From Flavobacterium cerinum (GTDB lineage: Bacteria; Bacteroidota; Bacteroidia; Flavobacteriales; Flavobacteriaceae), in NCBI RefSeq assembly GCF_004028155.1, contig NZ_SBII01000001.1:124001-188000 (forward strand): a DNA stretch of 64,000 nucleotides, written 5' to 3'. The position numbers and the translations under genes are program-made. Under the pieces are notes generated by a model. The model was not told the DNA's origin, ran no database searches, and saw nothing but the letters and a program-made list of their open reading frames with translations. Below are positions 1 through 8,484 of this stretch, in pieces. The stretch's first letter is position 1. Each line of letters begins with the position of its first letter.

Positions 1-1332
1 AATAAGTTGTATTTCGGCAAGTTTAAAGTCAAGTAGAGCTGTTGTATAATTGTTTTGAGCTTCTATATAAGAATTCTCAGAGTCAAGAAGGTCAGTAAGA
101 GTGGCAAGTCCGTTTTGGTAGTTGTTCTGTGTATTGTCAAGAACTTCCTGTGCCAGTTTTACATTCTCTTTTTGATTGTTGATTGTAATAATACTGTTAT
201 TTATCTGTGTCTTTGCGTTTTCAAAAGCAAGGTCAAGCGATAGTTTGGTATCTTTAATATCTTCCTCATTCTTTTGAATGTCTATAGTTGCTTTTCTAAC
301 ACGGGCACGTGTGCCAAAACCATTAAAAATAGGCACTTTAAGATTCAGTCCGATAGCAGAATAGTCTGACCAGTGAACACCATCAGCAGGAGTAGCAAAC
401 CAAGGCAGTTGAGGTCCCTGTCCGATATAATTATATCCGGCAGTTAAAGCAAGCGTAGGGTAGTACTCTGCAATTATCGATTTCTTCTGGTAGTTATAAA
501 GTTCGTCCTGTTTTTTCAACAATTGATATTCAGTTCTCTGCGTTACATCCGGAGCTTCGCTTAATGCTAAAGGAGTAACCTCAAATTGTGTGTTAGGTAT
601 TTTTATAGGTGTTTCTATAGGCATACCCATATAAAATTTAAGTGAGTTTTCCTGAAGCTGTACCGCATTGATCAATTGCTGACGCTGCGTGTTGATGTTA
701 GACAGGTTAACATTCATTCTGTCAAGGTCTATTTTCTTAGCAAGGCCATTTTCATATTGGCCTTTAATAATGTTTCTAACCTTAGTTGTGTTTACAAAGT
801 TGCTGTCTATAACCGCTAGTTTTTGACGCTGTACAAAAACCTGGTAGTAGTTATTAGCTACACGCTCTATAACCTGTTCCTCTGTAAGTTGTGCATTTAT
901 TTGATAAAACTCACGGGTTGTTTTTGCAGCTTTTAATCCTGTAAATACCGATTGGTCAAAGATATTTTGCGTTAGGTTTACACCTGCCGTTGAGGTCCAT
1001 TTCTGGCCTAACGGTGCAAGGATAGTAGTTCCCGGTGCTCCAAAAAAGTCGCCAGGAAGCGCATTAAGCTGCAGGATCGGGTTGTAAGTTACGTTCCCGT
1101 TTGCGGTAACAGTTGGCAGCGCTCTTGCACGTACTTCCTGTATTTGATATTCGCTGTTTTCTATAGCCAGCTTTGCTTTGCGGGAGTCTGCCTTGTTTTC
1201 CAGGGCATACGTAATGGCATCTTTAAGCGTTAGCTCCTTCACCTGTGCCTGCAGGGTAGGGGCAGCTAAAAGTACCATTAGCAAAGCAAGTCCTTTTGCA
1301 GAAAAGCTTTTAAAATCATTTATGATTCTCAT
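1..1332 (-). CDS. TolC family outer membrane efflux protein (3' end cut by window edge)
   Basis: The reading frame starts at the ATG complementary to 1330-1332 and stays open to base 1, so about 444 N-terminal residues are visible and the C-terminus lies outside the window. It begins with a signal peptide (MRIINDFKSFSAKGLALLMV, cleaved near LQAQ). Long amphipathic helical stretches rich in Gln, Asn and Leu follow, including a Y-x-P-T-L-A-L-T-A-G-Y segment and a late NYQNGLATLTDLLDSE segment, both typical of the TolC/OEP fold. TolC proteins form the outer membrane channel of tripartite exporters. The gene lies 26 bp downstream of a TetR gene on the same strand, a common arrangement in which the fusion protein and RND or ABC pump genes follow next. 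Those would lie left of this window. The substrate cannot be inferred. Confidence 0.93.
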   Translation of the reverse strand, partial: MRIINDFKSFSAKGLALLMVLLAAPTLQAQVKELTLKDAITYALENKADSRKAKLAIENSEYQIQEVRARALPTVTANGNVTYNPILQLNALPGDFFGAPGTTILAPLGQKWTSTAGVNLTQNIFDQSVFTGLKAAKTTREFYQINAQLTEEQVIERVANNYYQVFVQRQKLAVIDSNFVNTTKVRNIIKGQYENGLAKKIDLDRMNVNLSNINTQRQQLINAVQLQENSLKFYMGMPIETPIKIPNTQFEVTPLALSEAPDVTQRTEYQLLKKQDELYNYQKKSIIAEYYPTLALTAGYNYIGQGPQLPWFATPADGVHWSDYSAIGLNLKVPIFNGFGTRARVRKATIDIQKNEEDIKDTKLSLDLAFENAKTQINNSIITINNQKENVKLAQEVLDNTQNNYQNGLATLTDLLDSENSYIEAQNNYTTALLDFKLAEIQLI

Positions 1333-1358
1333 GGTTAACTGTGTTTATTGATTGATGA

Positions 1359-1955
1359 TTATTGTTTAAAAAGTGTATCAAGTATTATGTCCTTACGTTC
1401 TTCAAGCAAAGTGTCAAATTGCTCTTTGGTGAATCCCATTGTTGGCTCCAGTAAGGGTCTCATTGAGGTAGGAAACGATGCCAGCGATATAAAATTCAGG
1501 GCAAATTGTTCCGGCCGCATTCGTATTATAGTCCCTTTATCCATTTCGGCTTCTATTTCGTCATAGAATTTACCAAGCATTGTACTCATCATTTCCGGGT
1601 CTTTGTAACAGTTTCCCTGATTCATTTGGGTAACCATATATATTTCCAGATAAGGGTATTGTTTTGTTTGTTCAAAGAACATATCAAGGTGTTTGGCAAG
1701 TTTTTCTTTAAGAGGTAAATCTGAAAATATGATCAGTTTGGTCATTTCATCCTCACATTTTTGTGCATCCTGAAATACAATCTCAAATAATTTATCCCTT
1801 GACCTGAAGTAATAATTTATCAATGTACGGTTCACTCCGGCGGCATCGGCAATCTCCTGAGTGGTGGCGTTAAAACGGCCTTCGCCAAAGAAGATTCTTT
1901 TAGCAGTCTCCTTAATTAAATTTTCGGTATCCTGATCCTGTACTTTAGCTGACAT
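1359..1955 (-). CDS. TetR/AcrR family transcriptional regulator of the efflux operon
   Basis: This 198-residue protein has a TetR helix-turn-helix at about residues 12-58 (GRFNATTQEIADAAGVNRTL followed by INYYFRSRDKLFEIVF). The helical ligand-binding region behind it is not conserved enough to name an inducer. It is the first gene of the unit that continues into the TolC gene. Its promoter, with TTG and TAAATTTG elements, lies at 1993-2022, and a perfect 16-bp palindrome (1975-1990) covers the expected transcription start. The likely role is an autorepressor that also represses the efflux genes. The family is certain from the HTH; the target is inferred from position. Confidence 0.92.
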   Translation of the reverse strand: MSAKVQDQDTENLIKETAKRIFFGEGRFNATTQEIADAAGVNRTLINYYFRSRDKLFEIVFQDAQKCEDEMTKLIIFSDLPLKEKLAKHLDMFFEQTKQYPYLEIYMVTQMNQGNCYKDPEMMSTMLGKFYDEIEAEMDKGTIIRMRPEQFALNFISLASFPTSMRPLLEPTMGFTKEQFDTLLEERKDIILDTLFKQ

Positions 1956-1974
1956 ATTTGTTTAACTTTTTTGT

Positions 1975-1990
1975 TTGACATTTTTGTCAA
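1975..1990. promoter_or_regulatory. Candidate TetR operator
   Basis: TTGACATTTTTGTCAA is an inverted repeat with 6-bp arms and a 4-bp spacer. It sits between the -7 box (1993-2000, minus strand) and the start codon at 1955, about where transcription should begin. A repressor bound here would block initiation. That the adjacent TetR protein binds it is inferred. Confidence 0.6.
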
Positions 1991-1992
1991 TG

Positions 1993-2022
1993 CAAATTTA
2001 ACACCTTTTTGAAATTCAACAA
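1993..2022 (-). promoter_or_regulatory. Bacteroidota-type promoter of the tetR-tolC unit
   Basis: Read on the minus strand, TTG (2022-2020) is followed after 19 bp by TAAATTTG (2000-1993). This matches the known Bacteroidota sigma-A consensus of TTG near -33 and TAnnTTTG near -7. Start of transcription is expected near 1986, inside the palindrome. Confidence 0.65.
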
Positions 2023-2035
2023 TGTTAAAATTATA

Positions 2036-2647
2036 TTAAATATTTTCAAAGTTTTTTGTCAGTGCTTCTTCCAGTATTCCTAATCCATAAAAAGTCACAA
2101 TAGCGCGCATATGGTATTCAATAAAATATCTTGTGGCTGCATATACTGTAATAACATCTTCTGGGAAAATTTCACGATCCCTTATGCTGGTCGCTCCTTT
2201 AAAGTAGATACGGGAAACAAAATCAACATTTATATTATCTCTAAAAATTCCGTCTTTAATTCCTTTTTCAAGGTTAACAATCACAGAGCTGTGCATGACT
2301 TCAAATTGTTTGGCCATCAAATTTGTGTATGTTGAAGGGTAAAACTTTTGAAGCTGATATAAAGGAGCCGTGTTCTCGCCTTTAAGGTGTATCATTAAAA
2401 AGTTATGTATAGCAAATACTTCTTCAACAGAGTTTACGCTTGTTTCGCTAATTTCATCAATGCCGTTGCAAATCTTTTCAAAGACCATCATAGCACTGTC
2501 TTCTACTAAATCATTTTTATTGGTATAATGCTGGTAGATTGTTTTTTTAGAGATGCCTAATTCAGCGGCTATATCATCCATCGTTACGGTTTTAAAGCCC
2601 AACGTAAGGAACATATCTGTTGCTTTTTTTAATATAGTCTCTTTCAT
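2036..2647 (-). CDS. TetR/AcrR family transcriptional regulator
   Basis: This 203-residue protein has an N-terminal TetR HTH at about residues 8-55 (FKTVTMDDIAAELGISKKTI, then YQHYTNKNDLVEDS) and a long helical C-terminal domain. It starts at the ATG complementary to 2645-2647 and faces away from the polyprenyl synthetase gene that starts 145 bp to the right. A 28-bp inverted repeat (2679-2706) overlaps its promoter, so autoregulation is likely. It is not clear whether it also controls the tetR-tolC unit 80 bp downstream or the divergent synthetase gene. Confidence 0.92.
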   Translation of the reverse strand: MKETILKKATDMFLTLGFKTVTMDDIAAELGISKKTIYQHYTNKNDLVEDSAMMVFEKICNGIDEISETSVNSVEEVFAIHNFLMIHLKGENTAPLYQLQKFYPSTYTNLMAKQFEVMHSSVIVNLEKGIKDGIFRDNINVDFVSRIYFKGATSIRDREIFPEDVITVYAATRYFIEYHMRAIVTFYGLGILEEALTKNFENI

Positions 2648-2665
2648 TTTTTCGTTTTACAGGGG

Positions 2666-2706
2666 CAAATGTAATTCAGGAAACTTTTAAAACCAAAAAA
2701 GTTTCC
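2666..2706 (-). promoter_or_regulatory. Promoter and inverted-repeat operator of the second tetR gene
   Basis: On the minus strand a TACATTTG -7 box lies at 2673-2666, with TTG at 2696-2694, a 20-bp spacer. GGAAACTTTT (2679-2688) and AAAAGTTTCC (2697-2706) form perfect 10-bp arms around an 8-bp centre that contains the TTG. An operator across the -33 region fits autorepression. The pairing of site and protein is inferred. Confidence 0.6.
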
Positions 2707-2745
2707 AAAGTTTTTAATAATTTTTTTTGACGGCTCAACAATCTT

Positions 2746-2776
2746 TTGATTAAGAAAAAGAAAAGGGGTATTTTAG
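2746..2776 (+). promoter_or_regulatory. Probable promoter of the polyprenyl synthetase gene
   Basis: TTG at 2746-2748 is followed after 20 bp by TATTTTAG at 2769-2776. This deviates at one position from TAnnTTTG. The ATG follows 15 bp later, giving a very short 5' leader. Confidence 0.4.
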
Positions 2777-2791
2777 CAAAAAAATATATTC

Positions 2792-3766
2792 ATGCAGCTT
2801 ATTGGTCATTACCAGCAAATTATTTCTGAATACTTTGCAACAACATCAATAGAAAAAGACCCCGTTAATCTTTACCAACCTATACAATATATACTGTCAC
2901 TTGGCGGTAAGCGTATGCGTCCGGTACTTACTTTAATGACGGCAGAAATATTTGATACCGATTGCCGCAAAGCATTGCCGGCAGCTATAGCTGTAGAAAT
3001 GTTTCATAATTTTTCACTGGTGCATGATGATATCATGGACGACGCGCCACTTAGGCGTGGTAACCAAACAGTCCATGAAAAATGGAATCTTAATACGGCC
3101 ATCCTTTCGGGTGATGCAATGCTCATATTAGCCTACCAGTATTTTGAAGAATATGAGCCGAAAATTTTCAGGTCACTGGCAAAGCTCTTTAGCAAAACAG
3201 CACTTGAAGTTTGTGAAGGCCAGCAATGGGATGTGGATTTTGAGCAACGTGACAACGTTACCATACCGGAATACCTTAAAATGATTGAATATAAAACAGC
3301 TGTACTTGTAGCTGCTGCCATGAAAATGGGAGGTATTGTTGCGCAGACATCGGTAGAGAACTGTGATCTTATTTATGATTTCGGACTTAATCTTGGTATA
3401 GCGTTCCAGCTACAGGATGATTACCTGGATGCTTTTGGTAATCCTGAAACCTTTGGTAAACAGGTGGGAGGGGATATTATAGAAAACAAAAAAACATACC
3501 TTTATTTAAAGGCATTGGAGCAGGCAAATGAAAGTGAACGTGAAGGTTTGGTTCACTGGTTTTCTGTGCATCCTGAAGATAGTACTTATAAAATTGCTGC
3601 GGTTAAAGATATCTTTAGAAATTCAGGAGCAGATGCTGCTACAAAAAATGCAATTGAAGAATATACCTATAAAGCATTTGCTACATTTGAAAAACTAAAT
3701 GTTGATACCGATAAAAAGCTAATGCTGAAAAACTTCGGCGAAAGCCTTATGCAAAGAAAAGTATGA
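2792..3766 (+). CDS. Trans-isoprenyl diphosphate synthase (polyprenyl synthetase family)
   Basis: This 324-residue enzyme of the E-polyprenyl synthetase family condenses isopentenyl diphosphate with an allylic diphosphate. Diagnostic parts are GGKRMRP (residues about 38-44), the first aspartate-rich motif DDIMDDAPLRRG (about 80-91) and the second motif QLQDDYLDAFG (about 207-217). Length is normal for geranylgeranyl or longer-chain synthases. Chain length cannot be read reliably from sequence. In this phylum such enzymes feed menaquinone side chains, carotenoids and undecaprenyl precursors. The stop overlaps the next ATG (ATGA), so the two genes are co-transcribed. Confidence 0.93.
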   Translation: MQLIGHYQQIISEYFATTSIEKDPVNLYQPIQYILSLGGKRMRPVLTLMTAEIFDTDCRKALPAAIAVEMFHNFSLVHDDIMDDAPLRRGNQTVHEKWNLNTAILSGDAMLILAYQYFEEYEPKIFRSLAKLFSKTALEVCEGQQWDVDFEQRDNVTIPEYLKMIEYKTAVLVAAAMKMGGIVAQTSVENCDLIYDFGLNLGIAFQLQDDYLDAFGNPETFGKQVGGDIIENKKTYLYLKALEQANESEREGLVHWFSVHPEDSTYKIAAVKDIFRNSGADAATKNAIEEYTYKAFATFEKLNVDTDKKLMLKNFGESLMQRKV

Positions 3767-4119
3767 TATCCTACACTGCGCCCCTTAGTACCGACCTGCT
3801 TTTATCTGAAGCTCAAAAAGAAAAACTCTACACAAAATTGATAGAGCAGATAAACAAAGATTTTACTCTTGCGAATGAAACGGTAGATTTTGCCATAGAG
3901 AGTGCGCCCATAGATATTAAGCTGGGCGTGCAGGATAAAATATACAACCTGATACAGCACAAGTTTGCAGAATACCTTAATCTTTTATATATAATAGATG
4001 TGCCTGAAAAAGATATAAAAGCACTAAACGGTAATGATATTGCCGAACTGGCTGAGCAGGTAACCTTTCTGATATTAAAAAGGGAATGGCAAAAAGTATG
4101 GTTTAGGAACAAGTATTAG
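3763..4119 (+). CDS. Conserved hypothetical protein coupled to polyprenyl synthetase
   Basis: This 118-residue acidic, probably helical protein has no signal peptide or membrane segment. It starts in a 4-bp overlap with the synthetase gene, which indicates translational coupling. No catalytic motif is recognised. The N-terminus (LSEAQKEKLYTKLIEQINKD) and the C-terminal half look like helical bundles. It could be an accessory or stability factor, but there is no direct evidence for a function. A REP-like repeat follows directly. Confidence 0.8.
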   Translation: MISYTAPLSTDLLLSEAQKEKLYTKLIEQINKDFTLANETVDFAIESAPIDIKLGVQDKIYNLIQHKFAEYLNLLYIIDVPEKDIKALNGNDIAELAEQVTFLILKREWQKVWFRNKY

Positions 4120-4133
4120 AGTTTTGTAGCTCT

Positions 4134-4274
4134 GTCATTTCGAGTGAAGCGCAGCGTAATGGAGAAATCTCAATAGTGTAAAAGTGGTTCTAAACATTCG
4201 AAATAATGAGATTTGCTTCACCCGTCGGTTTGCAGTTTCGAGTCTCGACTTCATTTCATTTTGCTCTAAATGAC
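4134..4274. repeat. REP-like intergenic repeat, copy 1
   Basis: The stretch between two converging genes starts with GTCATTTCGAGTGAAG and ends with AAATGAC, the inverse of its start. It contains inner inverted segments around GAGAAATCTCA and TGAGATTTGC. The ends and the TTTCGA core match two further loci at 24590-24714 and 25774-25871. Such palindromic intergenic elements are common in Flavobacterium genomes. No transposase gene is nearby. Confidence 0.65.
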
Positions 4275-4284
4275 AAAATGTTGA

Positions 4285-4881
4285 CTACCTCTCAATATCT
4301 ATGATTTCGCCTTTTTCAAGCATGATTTTAAGGTCACTTTTCATTATAGGTGAGCTTTCTTTGTAAAACGGCTTTAGTAAAAGTTCTCCCATACCTTCTT
4401 CTTTATCTGTGATATATTCATTTTCAAGCATGTATACGGCATTGCCCTCTACTATGTCTACTTTATAAAGCGTATATTTTTCATCAGATAGCTTTATCTC
4501 ATAAATATCACCTTTTTTAGGCAAGAGAACAAGTTCGGTATTTTCAGTATTGTTTTGTTGGCTGGCTATAAAAGCACCAACCATAATAACTGCAAAAATA
4601 CCAAGACCTGTAAACATCCATAAAGGGGTTTTGGTACGAAGATTTATATTCTTATAATAGCTTTTGTAACTTTCAGGAAATTGTATTGTTTCCAGTACCT
4701 GATTGCAGTTGGTGCATTCTGAAATGGCTTTTTTTTCGGCAGGAAAACACGGGATCCAGTATATATGCGTATAACGTTGTACTATATACATGGTTATGCT
4801 GTTTTGCTCCTGGCAGTTAGTACAGGCTGCCCTTATTTTATCGCGGGCAATTTCTTTGCCGGCAGATCCGAATATTATCAT
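4285..4881 (-). CDS. Membrane protein with N-terminal zinc-ribbon
   Basis: This 198-residue protein carries two CxxC pairs (CTNC near residue 21 and CTNC near residue 56) that can form a zinc ribbon. One hydrophobic membrane helix at about residues 88-108 (LWMFTGLGIFAVIMVGAFIA) precedes a C-terminal domain of about 85 residues containing a GDIYEIKL strand. The arrangement suggests a cytoplasmic zinc-binding head and an external tail. No enzyme motif is seen. Its stop is 10 bp from the REP-like repeat. The function is unknown. Confidence 0.8.
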   Translation of the reverse strand: MIIFGSAGKEIARDKIRAACTNCQEQNSITMYIVQRYTHIYWIPCFPAEKKAISECTNCNQVLETIQFPESYKSYYKNINLRTKTPLWMFTGLGIFAVIMVGAFIASQQNNTENTELVLLPKKGDIYEIKLSDEKYTLYKVDIVEGNAVYMLENEYITDKEEGMGELLLKPFYKESSPIMKSDLKIMLEKGEIIDIER

Positions 4882-4991
4882 GCTTTGTTTTAGGTCCTTG
4901 GTTAGTCGAATGATTTTTCAGCTACAAATAAAACTATTTAGAATCGTATTGCAAAATATTATTTGTAGTCGTAACTGGTTACGAGAACCGC

Positions 4992-5528
4992 TTAAAAATA
5001 AACCCTGACAAAAGGCATAAATGCATCGCTGTATACCATATCTTTTTCGCTGAAAAGCACATTGTATTTTACACCTACGGTTACATTATTCATGTGGTAA
5101 CCAGCTCCCAAAAATAAACCTGTGTTCCAAAAATCTCTGGTATAGCCATCCCGCTGACCAAAACGGCTATCTACATCAAGGTTAACCCTTAATTGTTCCA
5201 GTTCTGCGGATAATTGCAGTTGCGGAAATGGGTTAAGTAATGCCGATACAGTACCGCCATACATAAAAGAAGAAAAGTAATTTTTTTGATTTACATAGGT
5301 GCCTTGTAAACCAACTCCCAACGCTACATATTCATTAAATTGATAGATTGCTCCGGGCGCAACAGTAACATCGGTGTAGCCGCTTCCAAATCCGGCGGCA
5401 AGTCCGCCGCCAAACCTTACATGGCTCCAAAATTCAGAACCGCTCTGTGCATTTACAGGTATCAGCGAGAGGCATAATCCCACAACCAGTGCCGGTTTTG
5501 TTAAAAAACTAAAGATGCCTGATTTCAT
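4992..5528 (-). CDS. Small outer membrane beta-barrel-like protein
   Basis: From the ATG complementary to 5526-5528 the product is 178 residues with a signal peptide (MKSGIFSFLTKPALVVGLCL, cleavage after VNAQ). The mature part is Gly- and aromatic-rich with alternating polar and hydrophobic strands and ends in FVRVYF, the terminal aromatic typical of barrels. A longer reading upstream to 5639 would put a non-signal extension over the sucA promoter, so the inner start is preferred. Homologues next to sucA are sometimes labelled alpha-ketoglutarate decarboxylase in databases. Nothing in this sequence supports that; the label probably comes from the neighbour. Confidence 0.8.
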   Translation of the reverse strand: MKSGIFSFLTKPALVVGLCLSLIPVNAQSGSEFWSHVRFGGGLAAGFGSGYTDVTVAPGAIYQFNEYVALGVGLQGTYVNQKNYFSSFMYGGTVSALLNPFPQLQLSAELEQLRVNLDVDSRFGQRDGYTRDFWNTGLFLGAGYHMNNVTVGVKYNVLFSEKDMVYSDAFMPFVRVYF

Positions 5529-5595
5529 GATGTGTAATGTAAATGATTTAGAAATATAAATGTATAAAAAAGACGGTATGATATTACAAATATTG

Positions 5596-5603
5596 TACTT
5601 TTG
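5596..5603 (+). promoter_or_regulatory. -7 element of the sucA promoter
   Basis: TACTTTTG is an exact match to TAnnTTTG and lies 34 bp before the chosen sucA ATG. No clear TTG is seen 17-21 bp upstream. Its position also argues that the ATG at 5560 is not the real start, because it lies upstream of the promoter element. Confidence 0.5.
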
Positions 5604-5637
5604 CATAAAATTTTTCACAAACAAGGTCATTAAAGAC

Positions 5638-8430
5638 ATGAGTATGGACAGGTTTTCCTTTTTAAACGCAGCACATACTGCTTTTTTCGCAGATTTATAC
5701 GATCAATATATTGAAAATCCGGATAGTGTAGAGCCAAGCTGGAGAAGTTTTTTCCAGGGATTTGATTTTGGTTCTTCTGAGTACGGATATGAAACGCTCG
5801 ATGTGCCCCGGGAAGCAGCCTCAGTGGCGGCTCAACCGGTATCTGATTATTCCGGCATTCCGGAAAAATTACAAAAAGAATTTAATGTTTTAAATCTTAT
5901 CGACGGTTACCGTACCCGCGGACACCTATTTACAAAAACCAATCCCGTAAGAGACAGAAGGATATTCACGCCATCATTGGCTCTGGATACTTTTGGACTT
6001 TCTGACGCCGATCTTGATACGGTTTTTGATGCGGGTAAAGAAGTGGGCTTACAGCAGGCAACCTTAAGACAGATCGTAGACCATTTAAGAAAAGTATACT
6101 GCCAGCATATTGGTATTGAGTATATGTATATCCGTGATCCGGAAGTAAGAAAATGGATTCAGAACAGGATTACAGAAAATAACAATCAACCTAATTTCTC
6201 AGTTGATCAAAAGAAAAATATCCTTGGTAAATTAAACGAGGCTGTTTCTTTCGAAAACTTCCTTCATACAAAATATGTTGGACAAAAACGTTTTTCACTG
6301 GAAGGTGGAGAATCTCTTATACCGGCACTGGATGCGCTTATTGAAGCAGCAGCAGATAAAGGTGTAGAGCAGTTTGTTATGGGTATGGCTCATAGGGGCC
6401 GTCTTAATGTACTGGCTAACGTTTTTGGTAAATCTACATCAGATATATTTAGCGAATTTGACGGTAAGGATTATGATGATGATGCTCTTTTTGATGGTGA
6501 CGTAAAATACCACCTAGGTCTTACGGCAGATAAAAAAACAAGAAGCGGTAAACAAATAAATATCAATCTTGCTCCAAACCCTTCGCACCTTGAAACTGTA
6601 GGTGCAGTTATAGAAGGTATAGCAAGAGCTAAACAAGACAAGTATTACCAGGACGATTTCTCTAAAGTACTTCCTATTGCACTACACGGTGATGCCGCTA
6701 TTGCAGGACAGGGTATTGTGTATGAGATCGTACAGATGGCAAATCTTGACGGATATAAAACAGGGGGTACTATCCACATGGTAATAAACAACCAGGTTGG
6801 ATTTACTACAAACTACTTAGACGCCCGTACATCTACTTATTGTACAGATGTGGCTAAGGTTACATTGTCGCCGGTTCTTCATGTAAATGCAGATGATGCC
6901 GAAGCAGTAGTACATGCTATGCTTTTTGCTCTGGATTACAGAATGGAATTTGGCAGTGATGTGTTTATCGACCTTCTTGGATACAGGAAATATGGACACA
7001 ACGAAGGTGATGAGCCTCGTTTTACACAGCCGAAATTATACAAAGCTATTGCTAAGCACCAAAATCCAAGAGACATCTATGCCGAGAAGCTTATTGCTGA
7101 CGGAGTTATAGATAACACATATGTGGGTACGCTTGAAAAAGAGTACAAAGCAATGCTTGAGGAAAACCTTGAAGCATCAAGGAAAAAAGACCTTACCATA
7201 ATTACTCCTTTCATGCAAAATGAGTGGGAAGGTTATGTACAGGCAGAAGCAGAGCAAATGCTTCAAAAAGTAAATACAGCATTCTCAAAAGATATACTTA
7301 CTGATATTGCGAAGGTTATTACCGAGTTACCGTCAGATAAAAAGTTCATCAACAAAATACAAAAGCTTATCAATGATAGGAAAACAATGTATTTTGATAC
7401 AGATAAGTTAGACTGGGCTATGGCCGAATTATTAGCTTATGGTTCACTTCTTACCGAAGGTTTTGATGTGCGTATGTCTGGGCAGGACGTAGAGCGTGGA
7501 ACATTCTCGCACCGTCATGCTGTTGTAAAAGTAGAAGATTCTGAAGAAGAGGTAGTGCTGCTTAATATGTTGAAAGACCAAAGAGGTAAATTCCATATTT
7601 ATAACTCACTATTATCTGAATATGGCGTTGTAGGGTTTGACTACGGTTATGCTCTTGCAAGCCCTAAAACATTAACGATCTGGGAAGCACAGTTTGGAGA
7701 TTTCTCTAACGGCGCACAGATCATGTTAGATCAGTACATCTCTGCAGCAGAAGATAAATGGAACAACCAGAACGGACTTGTAATGCTATTGCCTCACGGT
7801 TATGAAGGCCAGGGAGCAGAGCATTCGTCTGCACGTATGGAGCGTTACCTGCAGCTTTGTGCTAACCACAATATGTATGTGGCAGACTGTACAACACCGG
7901 CTAACTTTTTCCACTTGCTAAGAAGGCAGATGAAAACAACGTTCCGTAAGCCGCTTATCGTGTTTACACCTAAGAGCTTACTACGTCATCCATTAGTGGT
8001 TTCTACTGTAGATGAGTTTGCTAACGGATCATTCCAGGAAGTTCTTGACGATCCTGCAGCAGATGCTAAGAAAATTAAAACGCTTGTATTTGTTACCGGT
8101 AAATTCTACTACGACCTGATAGCTGAAAGAGAAAACCTTAAGAGAGATGATGTTGCTTTTGTAAGAATAGAGCAATTATTCCCACTACCGGTAGATCAGC
8201 TAAAAGAAGTTATTGCTAAATATCCTAATGCAGATGATTATGTTTGGGCACAGGAAGAGCCAAGAAACATGGGGGCTTATGGCTACATGCTAATGAACTT
8301 TACTGAGGTAAAACTAAGGTTAGCGGCATTAAAAGCATACAGTGCACCAGCGGCAGGTAGTTACACACGTTCTAAAAAACGTCACGCAGCTGCTATTGCG
8401 ATGGTTTTTAACAAGGACTTATTTAATTAA
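5638..8430 (+). CDS. sucA: 2-oxoglutarate dehydrogenase E1 component
   Basis: The thiamine-diphosphate-dependent E1 subunit decarboxylates 2-oxoglutarate in the TCA cycle and passes the succinyl group to the E2 lipoyl arm. The start at 5638 gives 930 residues, the normal length. It opens with MSMDRFSFLNAAHTAFFADL and the conserved ENPDSVEPSWRSFFQGF segment. Family motifs in order are MGMAHRGRLNVLANVFGK, HGDAAIAGQGIVYE, a GGTIHMVINNQVGFTT thiamine-site segment, YRKYGHNEGDEP, and the C-terminal transketolase-like part with LPHGYEGQGAEHSSARMERY. The E2 gene follows 54 bp downstream. No E3 (lpd) gene is in the window. Confidence 0.98.
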   Translation: MSMDRFSFLNAAHTAFFADLYDQYIENPDSVEPSWRSFFQGFDFGSSEYGYETLDVPREAASVAAQPVSDYSGIPEKLQKEFNVLNLIDGYRTRGHLFTKTNPVRDRRIFTPSLALDTFGLSDADLDTVFDAGKEVGLQQATLRQIVDHLRKVYCQHIGIEYMYIRDPEVRKWIQNRITENNNQPNFSVDQKKNILGKLNEAVSFENFLHTKYVGQKRFSLEGGESLIPALDALIEAAADKGVEQFVMGMAHRGRLNVLANVFGKSTSDIFSEFDGKDYDDDALFDGDVKYHLGLTADKKTRSGKQININLAPNPSHLETVGAVIEGIARAKQDKYYQDDFSKVLPIALHGDAAIAGQGIVYEIVQMANLDGYKTGGTIHMVINNQVGFTTNYLDARTSTYCTDVAKVTLSPVLHVNADDAEAVVHAMLFALDYRMEFGSDVFIDLLGYRKYGHNEGDEPRFTQPKLYKAIAKHQNPRDIYAEKLIADGVIDNTYVGTLEKEYKAMLEENLEASRKKDLTIITPFMQNEWEGYVQAEAEQMLQKVNTAFSKDILTDIAKVITELPSDKKFINKIQKLINDRKTMYFDTDKLDWAMAELLAYGSLLTEGFDVRMSGQDVERGTFSHRHAVVKVEDSEEEVVLLNMLKDQRGKFHIYNSLLSEYGVVGFDYGYALASPKTLTIWEAQFGDFSNGAQIMLDQYISAAEDKWNNQNGLVMLLPHGYEGQGAEHSSARMERYLQLCANHNMYVADCTTPANFFHLLRRQMKTTFRKPLIVFTPKSLLRHPLVVSTVDEFANGSFQEVLDDPAADAKKIKTLVFVTGKFYYDLIAERENLKRDDVAFVRIEQLFPLPVDQLKEVIAKYPNADDYVWAQEEPRNMGAYGYMLMNFTEVKLRLAALKAYSAPAAGSYTRSKKRHAAAIAMVFNKDLFN

Positions 8431-8435
8431 TATCG

Positions 8436-8443
8436 TATTTTTG
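8436..8443 (+). promoter_or_regulatory. Possible internal -7 element between sucA and sucB
   Basis: TATTTTTG fits TAnnTTTG and lies 41 bp before the sucB ATG. It lacks a clear TTG at -33, so it may be a weak second promoter or a chance match. Confidence 0.3.
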
Positions 8444-8484
8444 ATTTTTCGAAAAGATAAAAACACAAATAAAATTATACTGAC

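Noticed and set aside
4230..4260. tRNA-like string GTTTCGAGTCTCGACTTC
   Set aside because: No acceptor stem or anticodon arm can be formed; it is part of the REP-like repeat.
5560..5637. Upstream start for sucA
   Set aside because: It lies before the -7 element, and the extra 26 residues do not belong to the E1 family.
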